Translations under genes and position numbers: made by a program
The notes under the pieces: generated by a model
The model's input: the letters and a program-made list of their open reading frames with translations, nothing else
Database searches by the model: none
What the model was told of the DNA's origin: nothing
Part shown: one piece after another, positions 61,067 to 64,000 of the stretch
Layout: every line of letters begins with the position of its first letter
How positions within the stretch are numbered: the first letter of the stretch is position 1
Source of the DNA: Acanthacorydalis orientalis
Lineage: Eukaryota > Arthropoda > Insecta > Megaloptera > Corydalidae
NCBI GenBank assembly: GCA_034766995.1
Contig: CM068323.1
Location: 25,647,214-25,711,213, forward strand
Direction of reading: 5' to 3'
DNA: 64,000 nt

Positions 61067-64000
61067 GTGGGTATTAAAGATTTCTTTTCAAAAAAAGTAC
61101 GTTAAAAAACAATTAGTTTTTGAAAAGCGTAGCTTAATATTTAAATAGCCTTAATTCGTAATAATGTTTACAGTTCGACATGTGTTTGATATTTAAAATA
61201 ATTATTATATGGTAGATGAATTTAATGTACTAACCGTATTCTTTTTTATCTAGAAATCCTGTTACAAGTAAAATTCCAGGCCGTTACTTAAACATCTTAT
61301 GCTAGAGTATGGTTCTAATCTAGGCGTTGTCGCCGGACTGCCTTAAGAATCAATCCTGGTACCAGTGCTATTCAATTACTAAATAAATGATATGTCAACG
61401 ACGTCAGGAACAATTTCTCCTGACCAATTAAACACTAGCTGATAATTAAAAGAAATTAGAATGAAGAATTGAGGTTAGATGCTGGTAATCTGGGAGAAAG
61501 ATTCACGAAGGACAGCTGAGGAAAAGAAGAACAGTAATTTCTAAAATCAAAAAAAAAAACTACGGCAGGAAATATCACAGACACAACGATATACACCACA
61601 GGACGAAACATCAAAGAAACAAAAGGATTACAGAAGACACTGAGTAAGCAAAATGAATACTCGAAGAGATTGAAAATTAAAGTAAACGAAACCAAGAGAG
61701 AAGTAATATTATTCTCAAGTTTTTTTTTCGATAATTTTTTTTTGATACTCTAGTTAATCGATCGAATAAAACTAATACACGGTGTTTATTATCAGACTTT
61801 TTATCGTCCATTGTCATCATATTATACAATACTCGAAAATTACTCGACTGTTTATTATTACAATGAAACGTGTACGGTTTTTTTAAGCACCGAACATGCC
61901 TGAGAGAATGTCGTATCCAAAACCGTATAAAAAGCATACCCTAGATAGCGGAATGACAAAAACAGATTAGTTTCTGTGTACCATGTAATACACGACTGAA
62001 ATTAAACACAGTCTCTGAATATATATTTGCAAATGTTGCCGACCGAAACGTGCAGAAACATTTGTGTAGAAAAAAAAAGATCAGCTCGTTGTATTGTCTG
62101 CAGGAGTGCTCCAGTTCAGATGACAGTGAGTGCATGTCTAATATTTCTGGTGTGTTAAAATCGAGCTACTTTGAATGTATTATTCGAGATCGGAAGCGAG
62201 TGATCAATCGATTAGTAGATGTTCGAACCTAATTCTTCATTTGTATATTTTTAAAAAGTGTGCTATTGAATATAAATCACATTCAGTGCCAAACGTGAAC
62301 AAATTTCAACATGGTTGAAAAACAAGTCTCGACCTAGCAGCGTCGTCCAGTTATATTAAGGGTACTGGAAAGTATTTTTTTTTTATATTGAAATAAAAAC
62401 CAATTGAGAGGAAAAATTTATACTTTATTGAAAAATATAGTTTCTATCATTATCTATCACACTCAGGAAGAGAAAGTATTCCTGTTTTGTAGAATTGTTG
62501 GTTCTTTTTAGAAAAAAAAATTCAATGTTCTTAAATGGAAATTCTTACCAAATATTTCAATTCAGTTTCAGTGTACAGACATTGTACTATTTAATTGATA
62601 GTTTTTTTTTAATGTCTCTCCAGTTTATATAAAAACAAATCAGTTGATGGACGTTAGACAATGCTGTTCTAAAACACAAATATATTCGAAACGGTTTTAA
62701 AGAGTATTACACGTCCATTTTTCATATTCGAAATGATAAAAGAGAATTAGCATATCTGCATTAATATCTACTTTAAATTCCAATATGTAAATGTCCTGCT
62801 TTGCATGTTTATAGATAGATTTAATGATCATACGTTCATATGATTGATTGGGAACCTTGCATCTGTAAATATAATTCACAACACGAACCAATTTTCAAAC
62901 AGTGTTTATCGATCGACTAAGAAAGAAAATTTCAAAATAACCATACAAAGCGTTTCTAGAAATTCCAAAATTCCACACCAAAATACCGAATAGACGGTCT
63001 AATGAAAAAACATACAAGTGTACCGGACAAAATCACAACACATAAACCGGGTTGAAGTATCCGATCTGATCGAACGGTTTTTTTTTTTTTTTTTTGTTTC
63101 GCTCACCTAGCTTTTAGATGATCAGGTACGAAAATGTTCCACCAGGAGGGCCTCTTCTGGCGCGAAGGAGGTTTATCGTTTGTGCCGGTCGTCGTACCGT
63201 TCGGAGGCGTTTCCGGCGCAATTACTCCCTTTCTCCGTTTACGTTCCAATTTCGGATGCCACGATTTGCGTCTACCGCGCTGTTTCACCTCTTCGACTAA
63301 TTGAACGGTGCTGTCTCGACGCGCCTGAATCAATTCCAGTATCAGTTAGTCGGTTGTGGGTGTGTGCGTGCACCGACTCGCACGCTCCCTATACGGAATT
63401 TTCATGCACAACTCTTTTTCTTATATGAAACTTAACGTTAAGCTCATATATAATAACTGCCTTATAAACGGTTTCTCTAATGATTTTTTTTTTTTACTCT
63501 ACGAACTATAAAATTCTCAATGTATGTGGAGTGAAAGAAGAATTGATCTGTGAAAAGGAAATATCTCCTTCCAAATTAAGGGCGTATGTACCTTCTGAAC
63601 GGTGAAAAAATTCGATTTTTCAAAATTCAGGTCCCTCAAAAATATTCGTACAAAATTTCATTCATAAATTTGTTAAATTGCCAGAACTACAACCAAAAAT
63701 GTACTGGTGGTCGGGTGCCACCATGCCACTTGTTCATCCCCTGTATAATTTATCTGCATATTTTCATATATATTAATAAACCTTTAGTTCATTTAAAATC
63801 GCCTCGTTACTTAAACCCCAATTCCCCGACAAAAATTGAAATTATCACAAGTGTACGGAGACTTTAAAAAATAAATCATCTGTTATCCGAGTATACCGTT
63901 CGTCAGACAGAGATTCGACGGTCGATTCCGTATAGAGAACGTGTCAGACGACGGTTCGACACAAACCTGCGGCACACCACCACCGGCCGACTCGCGTCTC
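5037..64000 (-). CDS. mtd: mtd / OXR1-family TLDc protein gene (20 coding exons, 5' end outside window)
   Basis: Overall gene span; exons are listed separately. Read on the minus strand, 20 exons with canonical AG/GT borders join in phase to 3,334 coding nt: one leftover base, 1,110 codons counted from the window edge (my residue numbering) and a TGA at 5037-5039. Domain order is LysM (about residues 154-200), GRAM-like block (about 270-345), low-complexity linker, the OXR1 block with LIPRPARSCEDPP and PEYWFSVP (762-830), then TLDc (about 945-1110). This LysM-GRAM-TLDc order is that of the long isoforms of OXR1, NCOA7 and Drosophila mustard. Known family roles are protection from oxidative damage, innate immune modulation, and binding of the V-ATPase by the TLDc domain. 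The family is not enzymatic by any established reaction. The start codon of the long form lies beyond base 64000. Confidence 0.95.
5187..5950 (+). mobile_element. TTAA-flanked DNA transposon relic, copy A (Mutator/Kolobok-type transposase C-terminus)
   Basis: The left end is TTAAGGGCGTACATACCTTC at 5187; the right end is TATGCCCTCAA at 5940-5950, the inverted end with one change in TTAA. On the plus strand at 5350-5545, two frames together give KPIYEDLSSEKLLERCVGGF, ARNNNERLNYLI, IIPNELHT and VEIAANISACIFN. These match the C-terminal part of Mutator-like/Kolobok-type insect transposases, known from memory of the family. It shares over 250 bp of 3' sequence with copy B, with frameshifts and stops, so it is inactive. 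TTAA flanks favour Kolobok or a related superfamily; the exact name needs a repeat search. Confidence 0.72.
5888..5942. repeat. (AT)n microsatellite inside transposon copy A right end
   Basis: About 27 pure AT repeats, preceded by TATG repeats and followed directly by GCCCTCAA. The tract sits exactly where the terminal inverted repeat should read GGTACATACGCCCTTAA, so it appears to have expanded from the CATAC part of that repeat. Confidence 0.85.
6144..6313 (-). CDS. mtd: mtd exon: central TLDc domain
   Basis: Residues 1010-1065, acceptor GTTTAG|GTGTTC, donor CCGGAGA|GTAAGT, two bases left over. VFGALTSCALKVSDHFYGTG, then ESLLYRF and VYNWTGENLYFIKGNNESL. This carries the conserved V-F-G-A, YGTGE and N-x-Y-F-I-K-G elements of TLDc. 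A 70-bp intron separates it from the previous exon. Confidence 0.98.
6384..6665 (-). CDS. mtd: mtd exon: N-terminal half of TLDc domain
   Basis: Residues 916-1009, 94 codons, acceptor GCTTGCAG|GTCCTC, donor ACAACAAT|GTAAAT, phase 0 at both ends. It reads VLSRSEDLRRALHGFNGESL, then PPDLIGTTEILTYEHREQL. The classic TLDc start follows: LCRHLPARAEGYFWTLVFST, HGFSLNSMYRKMARLESPVL and MVIQDTDNN. The family's HLPAR and S-L-x-x-x-Y-R-K are present. This exon receives three possible upstream exons, all in phase 0 (24903, 19710, 10755). Confidence 0.98.
7241..7284. repeat. (AT)n microsatellite
   Basis: 22 uninterrupted AT units in the 18-kb intron. Confidence 0.95.
9070..9143. repeat. compound TA/TG/CA microsatellite
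   Basis: Mixed (TA)n, (TATG)n and (TG)n ending in TATACACACA; the TG and CA runs are complementary and could pair. Confidence 0.9.
10437..10590. repeat. unclassified dispersed repeat fragment (family M)
   Basis: The stretch from CTTTCACAAATGAACTCC through CTCTACAAAC to AGCGTCAAAGCAC recurs with about the same order at 42600-42770 and partly at 60225-60335. No coding sequence is recognised. It is possibly a mariner-type non-autonomous element. Confidence 0.5.
10755..10868 (-). CDS. mtd: mtd candidate alternative first coding exon (short TLDc isoform A)
   Basis: ATG at 10868-10866, in the good insect context ACAAAAATGG, opens 38 codons. They end HLHR at the donor CATCGG|GTAATA, phase 0, matching the TLDc exon at 6665; the product would be 233 residues. 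Residues 3-21 (VIGEIIGGTIVSINLVFSI) are hydrophobic and could form a membrane anchor or a buried helix. About 92 nt upstream is an Inr-like TCAGTT with a TATA-like TTTAAG 26-31 nt further. The block is coding-like inside AT-rich intron. Short TLDc isoforms from internal promoters are known for OXR1 and NCOA7, which supports the reading. Confidence 0.68.
10957..10962 (-). promoter_or_regulatory. mtd: Inr-like TCAGTT, candidate start site of short isoform A
   Basis: Reads TCAGTT on the minus strand, matching the arthropod initiator TCAKTY. The A (10960) would be +1, giving a 92-nt 5'UTR before the ATG at 10868. Confidence 0.45.
10986..10991 (-). promoter_or_regulatory. mtd: TATA-like TTTAAG
   Basis: Minus-strand GATTTAAGG, 26-31 nt upstream of the Inr A at 10960, which is the expected TATA spacing. 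It is a weak match to TATAAA, so the case rests on spacing with the Inr. Confidence 0.35.
12905..12923. repeat. (TG)n microsatellite
   Basis: About nine TG units within AT-rich intron. Confidence 0.9.
13020..13480 (-). pseudogene. mariner-type transposase relic
   Basis: Minus-strand pieces in shifting frames include KVILLHDNARPHV at about 13080-13120, the HDNARPH motif around the second catalytic Asp of mariner transposases. Upstream are PPFIYTIASNHR and a stretch resembling the mariner region before it. Stops and frameshifts abound, and the N-terminus and the PYSPDLAPSDYH-type block were not found. It is an old, truncated, inactive copy. Confidence 0.7.
13764..13802. repeat. (AT)n microsatellite
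   Basis: About 19 pure TA units. Confidence 0.95.
13984..14034. repeat. (AT)n microsatellite
   Basis: About 25 pure AT units, ending in ACACAAC. Confidence 0.95.
14259..14348. repeat. (AT)n with ACAT compound end
   Basis: About 31 AT units to 14321, then ACATAT/ACATACAT repeats to 14348. Confidence 0.95.
14549..14595. repeat. (AT)n microsatellite
   Basis: About 23 AT units; the fourth such tract within 900 bp. Confidence 0.95.
16706..16787. repeat. (AT)n then (GA)n compound microsatellite
   Basis: About 28 AT units to 16762 followed directly by about 12 GA units. Confidence 0.95.
17069..17308. repeat. tandem minisatellite, period about 82 bp, 3 copies
   Basis: Three diverged units, each with GATGACTYAAGAATTTTTTT, CAAAGTTCGAACACTG and CGTTAGATACAG. 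GATGAC/GCGGAC starts at 17078, 17160 and 17241, so the period is 81-82 bp. Units 1 and 3 are closer to each other than to unit 2. Confidence 0.8.
19008..19215. repeat. tandem duplication, about 109 bp x 2
   Basis: TTTAAAATTATAC...CCTAATATGCACATTTT...ATTGAAATCT...GAATGTAGTT at 19008 recurs from about 19117. The first copy carries an extra GA-rich insert. Confidence 0.7.
19509..19565. repeat. (AT)n microsatellite with short (TG)n
   Basis: About 28 AT units followed by GTGTGTGTG. Confidence 0.95.
19710..19769 (-). CDS. mtd: mtd candidate alternative first coding exon (short TLDc isoform B)
   Basis: ATG at 19769-19767 opens 20 codons, MSKMKAPAAINKISKYLKLK, ending at the donor CTGAAG|GTAATG in phase 0. 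That is the phase needed by the TLDc exon at 6665; the result would be a 215-residue protein. The peptide is basic and amphipathic-looking (Lys, Ile, Leu). A TCAGTT initiator-like site (19792-19797) and a TATAAAAG (20097-20104) lie upstream. Alternatively ACAACAG at 19771-19777 could be an acceptor, making this an internal exon, but its phase would not match the preceding exon. No RNA evidence is available here. Confidence 0.5.
19792..19797 (-). promoter_or_regulatory. mtd: Inr-like TCAGTT near short isoform B
   Basis: Minus-strand TCAGTT 23 nt upstream of the ATG at 19769. No TATA at -30. Use of this start would give a very short leader. Confidence 0.25.
20097..20104 (-). promoter_or_regulatory. 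mtd: TATA box TATAAAAG upstream of short isoform B
   Basis: A strong TATA match on the minus strand followed by the GC-rich TGCGGCCACGAG. Transcription from about 20070 would give a 300-nt leader running to the ATG at 19769 and the donor at 19709. The leader region 19860-20090 is richer in GC than its surroundings. Confidence 0.4.
20808..21840 (+). mobile_element. TTAA-flanked DNA transposon relic, copy B (1,033 bp)
   Basis: Bounded by TTAA at 20808-20811 and 21837-21840. The inverted ends read GAGCACATATACCTTCT and, from the right, AGTATATGTACCTTTT. The plus-strand frame gives MKPIYKDLSSENLLERCVGR, FAQNNNESLNYLI, then (frame-shifted) VSKELHSGRN, as in Mutator/Kolobok-type transposase C-termini. 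The 3' part (21560-21830) is closely alike to copy A, ending TATTTTTGAGGTCTCAAA. It lacks the transposase N-terminus, so it is non-autonomous and decayed. Confidence 0.78.
22880..22955. repeat. short direct repeat (2 x ~40 bp)
   Basis: TCGAGTATAYTYGTCATG followed by an A/T run occurs twice, about 42 bp apart. Confidence 0.5.
22988..23021. repeat. (AT)n microsatellite
   Basis: About 17 AT units. Confidence 0.95.
24074..24411. mobile_element. 338-bp foldback/MITE-like element with 89-bp inverted arms
   Basis: The left arm 24074-24162 and right arm 24323-24411 are reverse complements over 89 bp with two mismatches (ends TTGGCAGTGA.../...CTGCCAA). The 160-bp centre has no coding frame. No clear target duplication is seen; flanks read AGGAGAG and TGTTTAG. 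The near-identity implies recent origin or arm homogenisation. In the mtd pre-mRNA it would fold into a long hairpin. Confidence 0.88.
24903..24989 (-). CDS. mtd: mtd exon, 87 nt linker before TLDc
   Basis: Residues 887-915: LIKAPYVKIYSILKTQTGSS then EADGLTGDE. The acceptor is TGCGGCAG|CTCATC and the donor GACGAG|GTGCGT. It has phase 0 at both ends and 29 codons, so it could be skipped in frame. It is separated from the TLDc exons by 18.2 kb. That intron contains two candidate internal first exons which splice to the same phase-0 acceptor at 6665. Confidence 0.88.
24990..26208 (-). other. mtd intron, 1.2 kb, no further feature
   Basis: AT-rich, with several homopolymer runs; I see no gene or repeat of note. 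Confidence 0.6.
26209..26419 (-). CDS. mtd: mtd exon: VDDLYRFLQLWVPQRYG block
   Basis: Residues 817-886, acceptor CTCGGCAG|GGTGG, donor TGGGAG|GTAAGT (phase 0). It continues the conserved block with VDDLYRFLQLWVPQRYGELS, then DDEIRERGFDPVESDTELWD, a Ser/Arg run and SELTRESWE. The DLYxF-W-P-xxYG pattern is the family's. An internal AG (TTACAG before CTGTGG) could act as an in-frame alternative acceptor but would cut into the conserved motif. Confidence 0.96.
26484..26646 (-). CDS. mtd: mtd exon: LIPRPARSCEDPP / PEYWFSVP block
   Basis: Residues 763-815, acceptor TTCCAG|AACTTA, donor AACAG|GTAAAA. The sequence reads LIPRPARSCEDPPLYLRLR, then MGKPSNKPIPRS and KKMRPEYWFSVPRN. This block is a hallmark of long OXR1/NCOA7/mtd proteins and settles the family assignment together with TLDc. 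The next intron is just 64 bp, and AG+G across it gives Arg816. Confidence 0.97.
26647..28727 (-). other. mtd intron, 2.1 kb, holds candidate microexon
   Basis: AT-rich throughout except the block at 27687-27722 described as a microexon. Confidence 0.7.
27687..27716 (-). CDS. mtd: mtd candidate in-frame microexon (30 or 36 nt)
   Basis: Inside the 2.1-kb intron lies a short block with the donor CTCG|GTAGGT. Two acceptors are possible: GTGAAAG|CACCG (start 27716, 30 nt) and GTCGAAG|TGAAAG (start 27722, 36 nt). Both take two bases in and leave one out, so inclusion keeps frame. It would insert (MKA)PYFPLLDGLE between SFD and LIPRPA. The peptide is coding-like (Pro, aromatic, Leu) with GC above the surrounding intron. 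I cannot tell whether it is always used or a cassette. Confidence 0.62.
28728..28876 (-). CDS. mtd: mtd exon: DDMPELFVSFD segment
   Basis: Residues 713-761, acceptor TACGCAG|GAGG, donor TTCGATA|GTAAGT. The peptide goes from RSSVGAFIKQGQ through a Pro-rich part to DYRSMVSVDDMPELFVSFD. The leftover A gives Lys762 when spliced to 26484-26646 (SFDKLIPRPA). It gives Thr or Met when spliced to the optional microexon at 27687. Confidence 0.94.
29341..29490 (-). CDS. mtd: mtd exon: Gly/Pro-rich linker
   Basis: Residues 663-711. The acceptor CCGTCAG|CTCTCC follows a pyrimidine-rich tract; the donor is GGCCGGG|GTAAGT. It starts SPINLVDFGTGLFLSKTPSE, then Gly/Ser/Pro-rich sequence to TQPPGP. It is markedly GC-rich against AT-rich introns. 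The two leftover bases GG complete Gly712 with the next exon. Confidence 0.93.
30165..30298 (-). CDS. mtd: mtd exon: TWMETLAGGEDDNK segment
   Basis: Residues 618-661. The acceptor is GTTTTAG|ATGCTG and the donor TTCAAG|GTGAGG (two bases out). It encodes MLKRLSYPLTWMETLAGGED then a His/Ser-rich tail. It was found because the neighbouring exons could not be joined in phase without it; with it they join exactly (AG+C gives Ser662). Its first codon is ATG, so an internal start is conceivable, but the acceptor is good and I treat it as an internal exon. Confidence 0.87.
30356..30580 (-). CDS. mtd: mtd exon: YSDADIVLSSDWVPP and Ser/Thr linker
   Basis: Residues 543-617, 75 codons, phase 0 both ends: acceptor CTCGTAG|GTATAT, donor ATAAG|GTTTGT. 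VYSDADIVLSSDWVPPITIA is an OXR1-family motif; the rest is Ser/Thr- then Glu/Lys-rich (ERKESDKEDGDKQETRKNK) and probably disordered. Only 57 bp separates it from the next exon. Confidence 0.93.
30581..31694 (-). other. mtd intron, 1.1 kb; with the 0.4-0.9 kb introns nearby, nothing else seen
   Basis: AT-rich intron. The neighbouring introns 28877-29340, 29491-30164, 31980-32852 and 33768-34203 likewise show no gene; the last has a (TCTA)n/(TA)n run at 34150-34180. Confidence 0.6.
31695..31979 (-). CDS. mtd: mtd exon: linker with TPTPTPQGSP
   Basis: Residues 448-542, phase 0 at both ends: acceptor TTTCAG|AATACT, donor AAAAAG|GTTAGA. It opens NTQSTRTLEERRRSMLDHHW, goes through RSIDEIHEESLLTPTPTPQG and an Ala/Glu run, and ends in a Pro-rich stretch before NPTKK. 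RRRSML and DSGIDI look like possible phosphosites (DSGxxx-like degron shape), by sequence only. Confidence 0.93.
32853..33147 (-). CDS. mtd: mtd exon: Cys/Asp-rich linker with tandem acceptor
   Basis: Residues 350-447, donor ACG|GTAAG. The acceptor reads ATTAGCAG, a NAGNAG pair: cutting after TAG starts at 33147, cutting after CAG starts at 33144. Both keep frame; they differ by one Ser next to Asn349. The peptide has paired cysteines (SCGKCSPVGG, SICSC) and acid-rich GGDDADS, then ELVTPTPTNLQQAD. It has no known fold and is typical of the poorly conserved mtd linker. Confidence 0.9.
33219..33403 (-). CDS. mtd: mtd exon: GRAM-like block
   Basis: Residues 288-348 between TTTCAG|GGGGTC and TAATAA|GTGAGTG. 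Strong family signature: GVVGGVLLVTPNAVMFDPN, then LVIEHGPESYGVIAPMEFA and AAIYYDIAHMRV. This segment is among the best conserved in long OXR1/NCOA7 isoforms and resembles a GRAM/PH-type beta sheet, which suggests lipid or protein contact. Two leftover bases (AA) give Asn349 with either acceptor of the next exon. Confidence 0.97.
33604..33767 (-). CDS. mtd: mtd exon: linker into GRAM-like block
   Basis: Residues 234-287. It starts after GCCGCAG|AACTG with LLDNLRPVSPKPGHIERVRT, passes a Ser/Pro stretch, and ends EAAFKERFLKINVRHITDGQ at the donor ACAG|GTGAGG. FLKINVRHITDGQ is the first strand of the block that OXR1/NCOA7 proteins carry between LysM and the linker. Confidence 0.94.
34204..34423 (-). 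CDS. mtd: mtd exon: LysM domain body
   Basis: Residues 160-232. The first 42 residues are a LysM domain: VSDRDTLTSVAARFDTTPSE, then LTKLNRL and GQVLRVP. This has the usual D-T-L-x-S-V-A-x-x-F and L-x-x-L-N signature. LysM binds glycans in bacteria and plants; in cytosolic TLDc proteins its ligand is not settled. A Ser/Asp/His-rich linker follows, ending LPPEEK. The acceptor is TTTGAAG|GTGAGC and the donor AAAAAG|GTATCA, leaving one G that makes Glu233 with the next exon. Confidence 0.96.
34511..34566 (-). CDS. mtd: mtd exon: start of LysM domain
   Basis: A 56-nt exon for residues 142-159. The acceptor is TTTGCAG|AGGG and the donor ACACG|GTAAGT. The peptide GDSEKKKVEPPVNTITYT enters the LysM fold at NTITYT, whose first strand is normally followed by V-x-x-G/D-D-T-L; that continues in the next exon. 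The intron to the next exon is only 87 bp. Confidence 0.92.
35292..35354. repeat. (AT)n microsatellite
   Basis: About 31 AT units. Confidence 0.95.
37342..37444. repeat. dispersed repeat N, copy 1
   Basis: About 100 bp from GAATAATTCTAAAAGTATTA through AAAAACTAGCAC to CGAACGATTTTAAAG. It recurs at 39501-39600 in the same orientation. No origin recognised. Confidence 0.7.
38808..38914 (-). CDS. mtd: mtd exon upstream of LysM
   Basis: Encodes residues 106-140 between the acceptor TTCGCAG|GAGC and the donor CCAAAG|GTCAG (one base left over). The peptide runs SKSRSVDHGF then TPFDLEALRSKVEGRFESVD, mixed charged and probably helical. The leftover G joins AG of the next exon to give Glu141. Confidence 0.88.
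39501..39600. repeat. dispersed repeat N, copy 2
   Basis: Matches 37342-37444 with scattered substitutions (GAATAATTCTGAAAGTATTA, AAAAACTAGCACACGGC), lying in the next intron upstream of the gene. Confidence 0.7.
40304..40366 (-). CDS. mtd: mtd exon, 63 nt, probable cassette
   Basis: Encodes residues 85-104, SRRASQDIGHVVRSSDGPYV, plus split Arg codons at both ends. The acceptor is TAATCAG|GTCGCG and the donor TACG|GTAAG. It takes one base in and leaves two bases out, so its 21 codons can be skipped without changing frame. RRAS is a basophilic-kinase-like site, a sequence match only. It is isolated, with 22.7 kb of intron on one side and 1.4 kb on the other. Confidence 0.82.
41933..42002. repeat. 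(AT)n microsatellite, 70 bp
   Basis: About 35 pure AT units, the longest in the window. Confidence 0.95.
42246..42297. repeat. (CA)n then (TA)n compound microsatellite
   Basis: CA-rich run to 42265 followed by about 16 TA units. Confidence 0.9.
42411..42770. repeat. dispersed repeat family M, longest copy
   Basis: Begins AGGTACCGGAAAGC and runs through AACCAATTAAGAGGAAAAAT, TATCTATCACACTC, AGGAAGAGAAA, CACAAATGAATTCC to AAAGCGTCAATAC. The first part matches 62356-62515, the second 10437-10590 and 60225-60335. No frame remains. The GGTACYGGAAAG end resembles a transposon terminus. Confidence 0.6.
43061..43109. repeat. (TATG)n then (TA)n microsatellite
   Basis: Five TATG units, then about 12 TA units; a GA-rich run follows at 43131-43150. 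Confidence 0.9.
43829..43888. repeat. (AT)n microsatellite
   Basis: About 30 AT units. Confidence 0.95.
45620..45675. repeat. (ATT)n and (TG)n runs
   Basis: TTATTATTATCATTATTATTAT then, 15 bp on, about nine TG units. Confidence 0.85.
46602..46670. repeat. (AT)n with CATA/CA end
   Basis: About 24 AT units to 46650, then CATATACATATACACACAC. Confidence 0.95.
47700..48140 (+). pseudogene. mariner-type transposase relic (N-terminal HTH region)
   Basis: Plus-strand frame at 47900-48110 reads DDTVLLEEIETNPELTVQEL, SNRLQC, then (after stops) EHVKKIEKVWTEGEY. This has the layout of the second helix-turn-helix of mariner transposases, where a line of this kind precedes the WVPHEL motif. Several stops are visible; the catalytic domain was not found downstream. 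Confidence 0.55.
50040..50700 (-). pseudogene. Tc1-family transposase relic, C-terminus lost
   Basis: A 124-codon minus-strand frame (50413-50039) includes ETVRNVLHKAGFKGRLPRKK and SVLYTDESKFNVSGSDGK, holding the first catalytic Asp (TDESKF), then VKHGGCDVLVW. Upstream to about 50690 the HTH part is readable in broken frames (PLSIRELI, LRQIAKNYQK, RPRSGRP-like, RRAILRK). Homology stops at about 50085, so the second and third catalytic residues are missing. Inactive. Confidence 0.88.
51447..51501. repeat. (AT)n microsatellite
   Basis: About 27 TA units. Confidence 0.95.
52401..52536. repeat. small direct/inverted repeat module
   Basis: CTATCCTAATGTAAACCAG-CCTTAGTAC at 52410-52438 recurs as TATCCTAACGTAAACCATG at 52507. 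Between them GTTTACATTATGCTAG and CGGGATAGTAC is the inverted form. It looks like a nested short inverted-repeat element. Confidence 0.5.
52692..52742. repeat. (AT)n microsatellite
   Basis: About 25 AT units with one TG interruption. Confidence 0.95.
54960..55660. other. CpG-rich block of unknown role in the big intron
   Basis: A 0.7-kb stretch with much higher GC and CpG than the surrounding intron, peaking at 55265-55440 (CGCGCTCGCCGTCGCGCCGC). No frame on either strand looks like a known protein, and I find no exon with a donor of the phase mtd would need. It could be a non-coding first exon/promoter of a shorter mtd form, an enhancer, or an unrelated transcript. Confidence 0.35.
56800..56833. 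repeat. (AT)n microsatellite
   Basis: About 17 AT units. Confidence 0.95.
60225..60335. repeat. repeat family M fragment
   Basis: TTTCATAAATGAATTCTTCT ... AACGTTCAATAAATGATTGATT ... ACTCAAAGCATAG matches part of 42600-42770. Confidence 0.45.
60922..60953. repeat. (AT)n microsatellite
   Basis: About 16 TA units; a second tract follows 68 bp later. Confidence 0.95.
61021..61062. repeat. (AT)n microsatellite
   Basis: About 21 TA units. Confidence 0.95.
62356..62515. repeat. repeat family M fragment
   Basis: TTAAGGGTACTGGAAAGTA ... AACCAATTGAGAGGAAAAAT ... TATCTATCACACTCAGGAAG matches the start of the 42411 copy. Confidence 0.6.
63107..63324 (-). CDS. mtd: mtd exon: basic N-terminal region
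   Basis: A 218-nt exon encoding residues 12-83. The acceptor is GATTCAG|GCG (phase 0) and the donor is GCTAG|GTGAGC (leaves 2 nt). The peptide is strongly basic, with KSWHPKLERKRRKG, and ends in the aromatic stretch RPSWWNIFVPDHLKA. The two leftover bases AG complete an Arg codon with either 40304-40366 or, if that is skipped, 38808-38914. The polar basic run could serve as a nuclear or membrane-binding patch, but that is inference. The next exon downstream is 22.7 kb away. Confidence 0.88.
63576..63722 (+). mobile_element. TTAA-flanked DNA transposon relic, copy C (left end only)
   Basis: TTAAGGGCGTATGTACCTTC at 63576, then CTGAACGGTGAAAAAATTCG and TTAAATTGCCAGAACTAC...CCAAAAATGTACTGGTGGTCGG, aligning with the first 110-150 bp of copies A and B. 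Similarity stops near 63722. It lies in the 642-bp intron 63325-63966. Confidence 0.72.
63967..64000 (-). CDS. mtd: mtd exon (partial, runs off window)
   Basis: The 3' end of an upstream coding exon, cut by the window edge. The donor is CCGCAG|GTTTGT. Phase 0 at the donor fits the next exon and reads RRESAGGGVPQ (residues 1-11). It rests on the donor and frame only, so it is less sure than the other exons; it could also be partly 5' untranslated. Confidence 0.65.

Larger units (their letters stand above)
40367..63106 (-). other. 22.7-kb mtd intron rich in repeats
   Basis: The largest intron. It holds a mariner relic (plus strand), a Tc1 relic (minus strand), repeat family M copies, a CpG-rich block near 55 kb, and about ten (AT)n tracts. 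Other stretches (for example 41000-41900, 44000-46500, 53000-54900, 55700-56780 and 57000-60900) are AT-rich with no gene I can support. Confidence 0.65.

Overview
The window is animal nuclear DNA, most likely from an insect. It is AT-rich and crowded with long uninterrupted (AT)n tracts. CpG does not look depleted, and the exons are short, GC-richer blocks separated by very unequal introns (57 bp to 22.7 kb). The undepleted CpG and the transposon families would fit a hymenopteran, but the order is only a guess.

Almost the whole window is one minus-strand gene: the insect OXR1/NCOA7-family TLDc protein, called mustard (mtd) in Drosophila. I joined 20 coding exons whose splice sites and phases all agree. 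They give an open frame of 1,110 residues and a stop codon; the gene enters from beyond base 64000 and its coding part ends at 5037. In protein order there is a basic N-terminal part (63107-64000), two small exons (40304-40366, 38808-38914), a LysM domain (34204-34566), a GRAM-like block (33219-33767), a long low-complexity acidic/Ser/Pro linker (28728-33147), the conserved family block with SFDKLIPRPARSCEDPP and PEYWFSVP (26209-26646), a linker exon (24903-24989), and the C-terminal TLDc domain (5037-6665).

Several exons look optional. A 30-nt (or 36-nt) in-frame microexon at 27687 sits in the middle of the conserved block. The 63-nt and 87-nt exons are also phase-symmetric. Two further exons inside the 18-kb intron before the TLDc exons each begin with ATG and end in phase 0. 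They would make short TLDc-only proteins of about 233 and 215 residues. The first has a TATA-like/Inr pair at correct spacing and encodes a hydrophobic N-terminus.

The introns hold decayed DNA transposons: three copies of a TTAA-flanked family carrying the C-terminus of a Mutator/Kolobok-type transposase, a mariner relic in each orientation, a truncated Tc1 relic, and a 338-bp foldback element with 89-bp arms. They also hold about 25 (AT)n tracts, two short tandem arrays and several small unclassified dispersed repeats. One TTAA element makes up most of the last mtd intron and abuts its acceptor; an (AT)n tract has grown inside its terminal inverted repeat.

Bases 1-5036 are the 3' flank. This region contains the mtd 3'UTR (end not resolved) and a weak candidate plus-strand first exon near 3250. 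I saw no tRNA, rRNA or CRISPR array, and no convincing second protein gene. No wholly new biological system is apparent; the most notable points are the internal promoters, the microexon and the transposon-built last intron.
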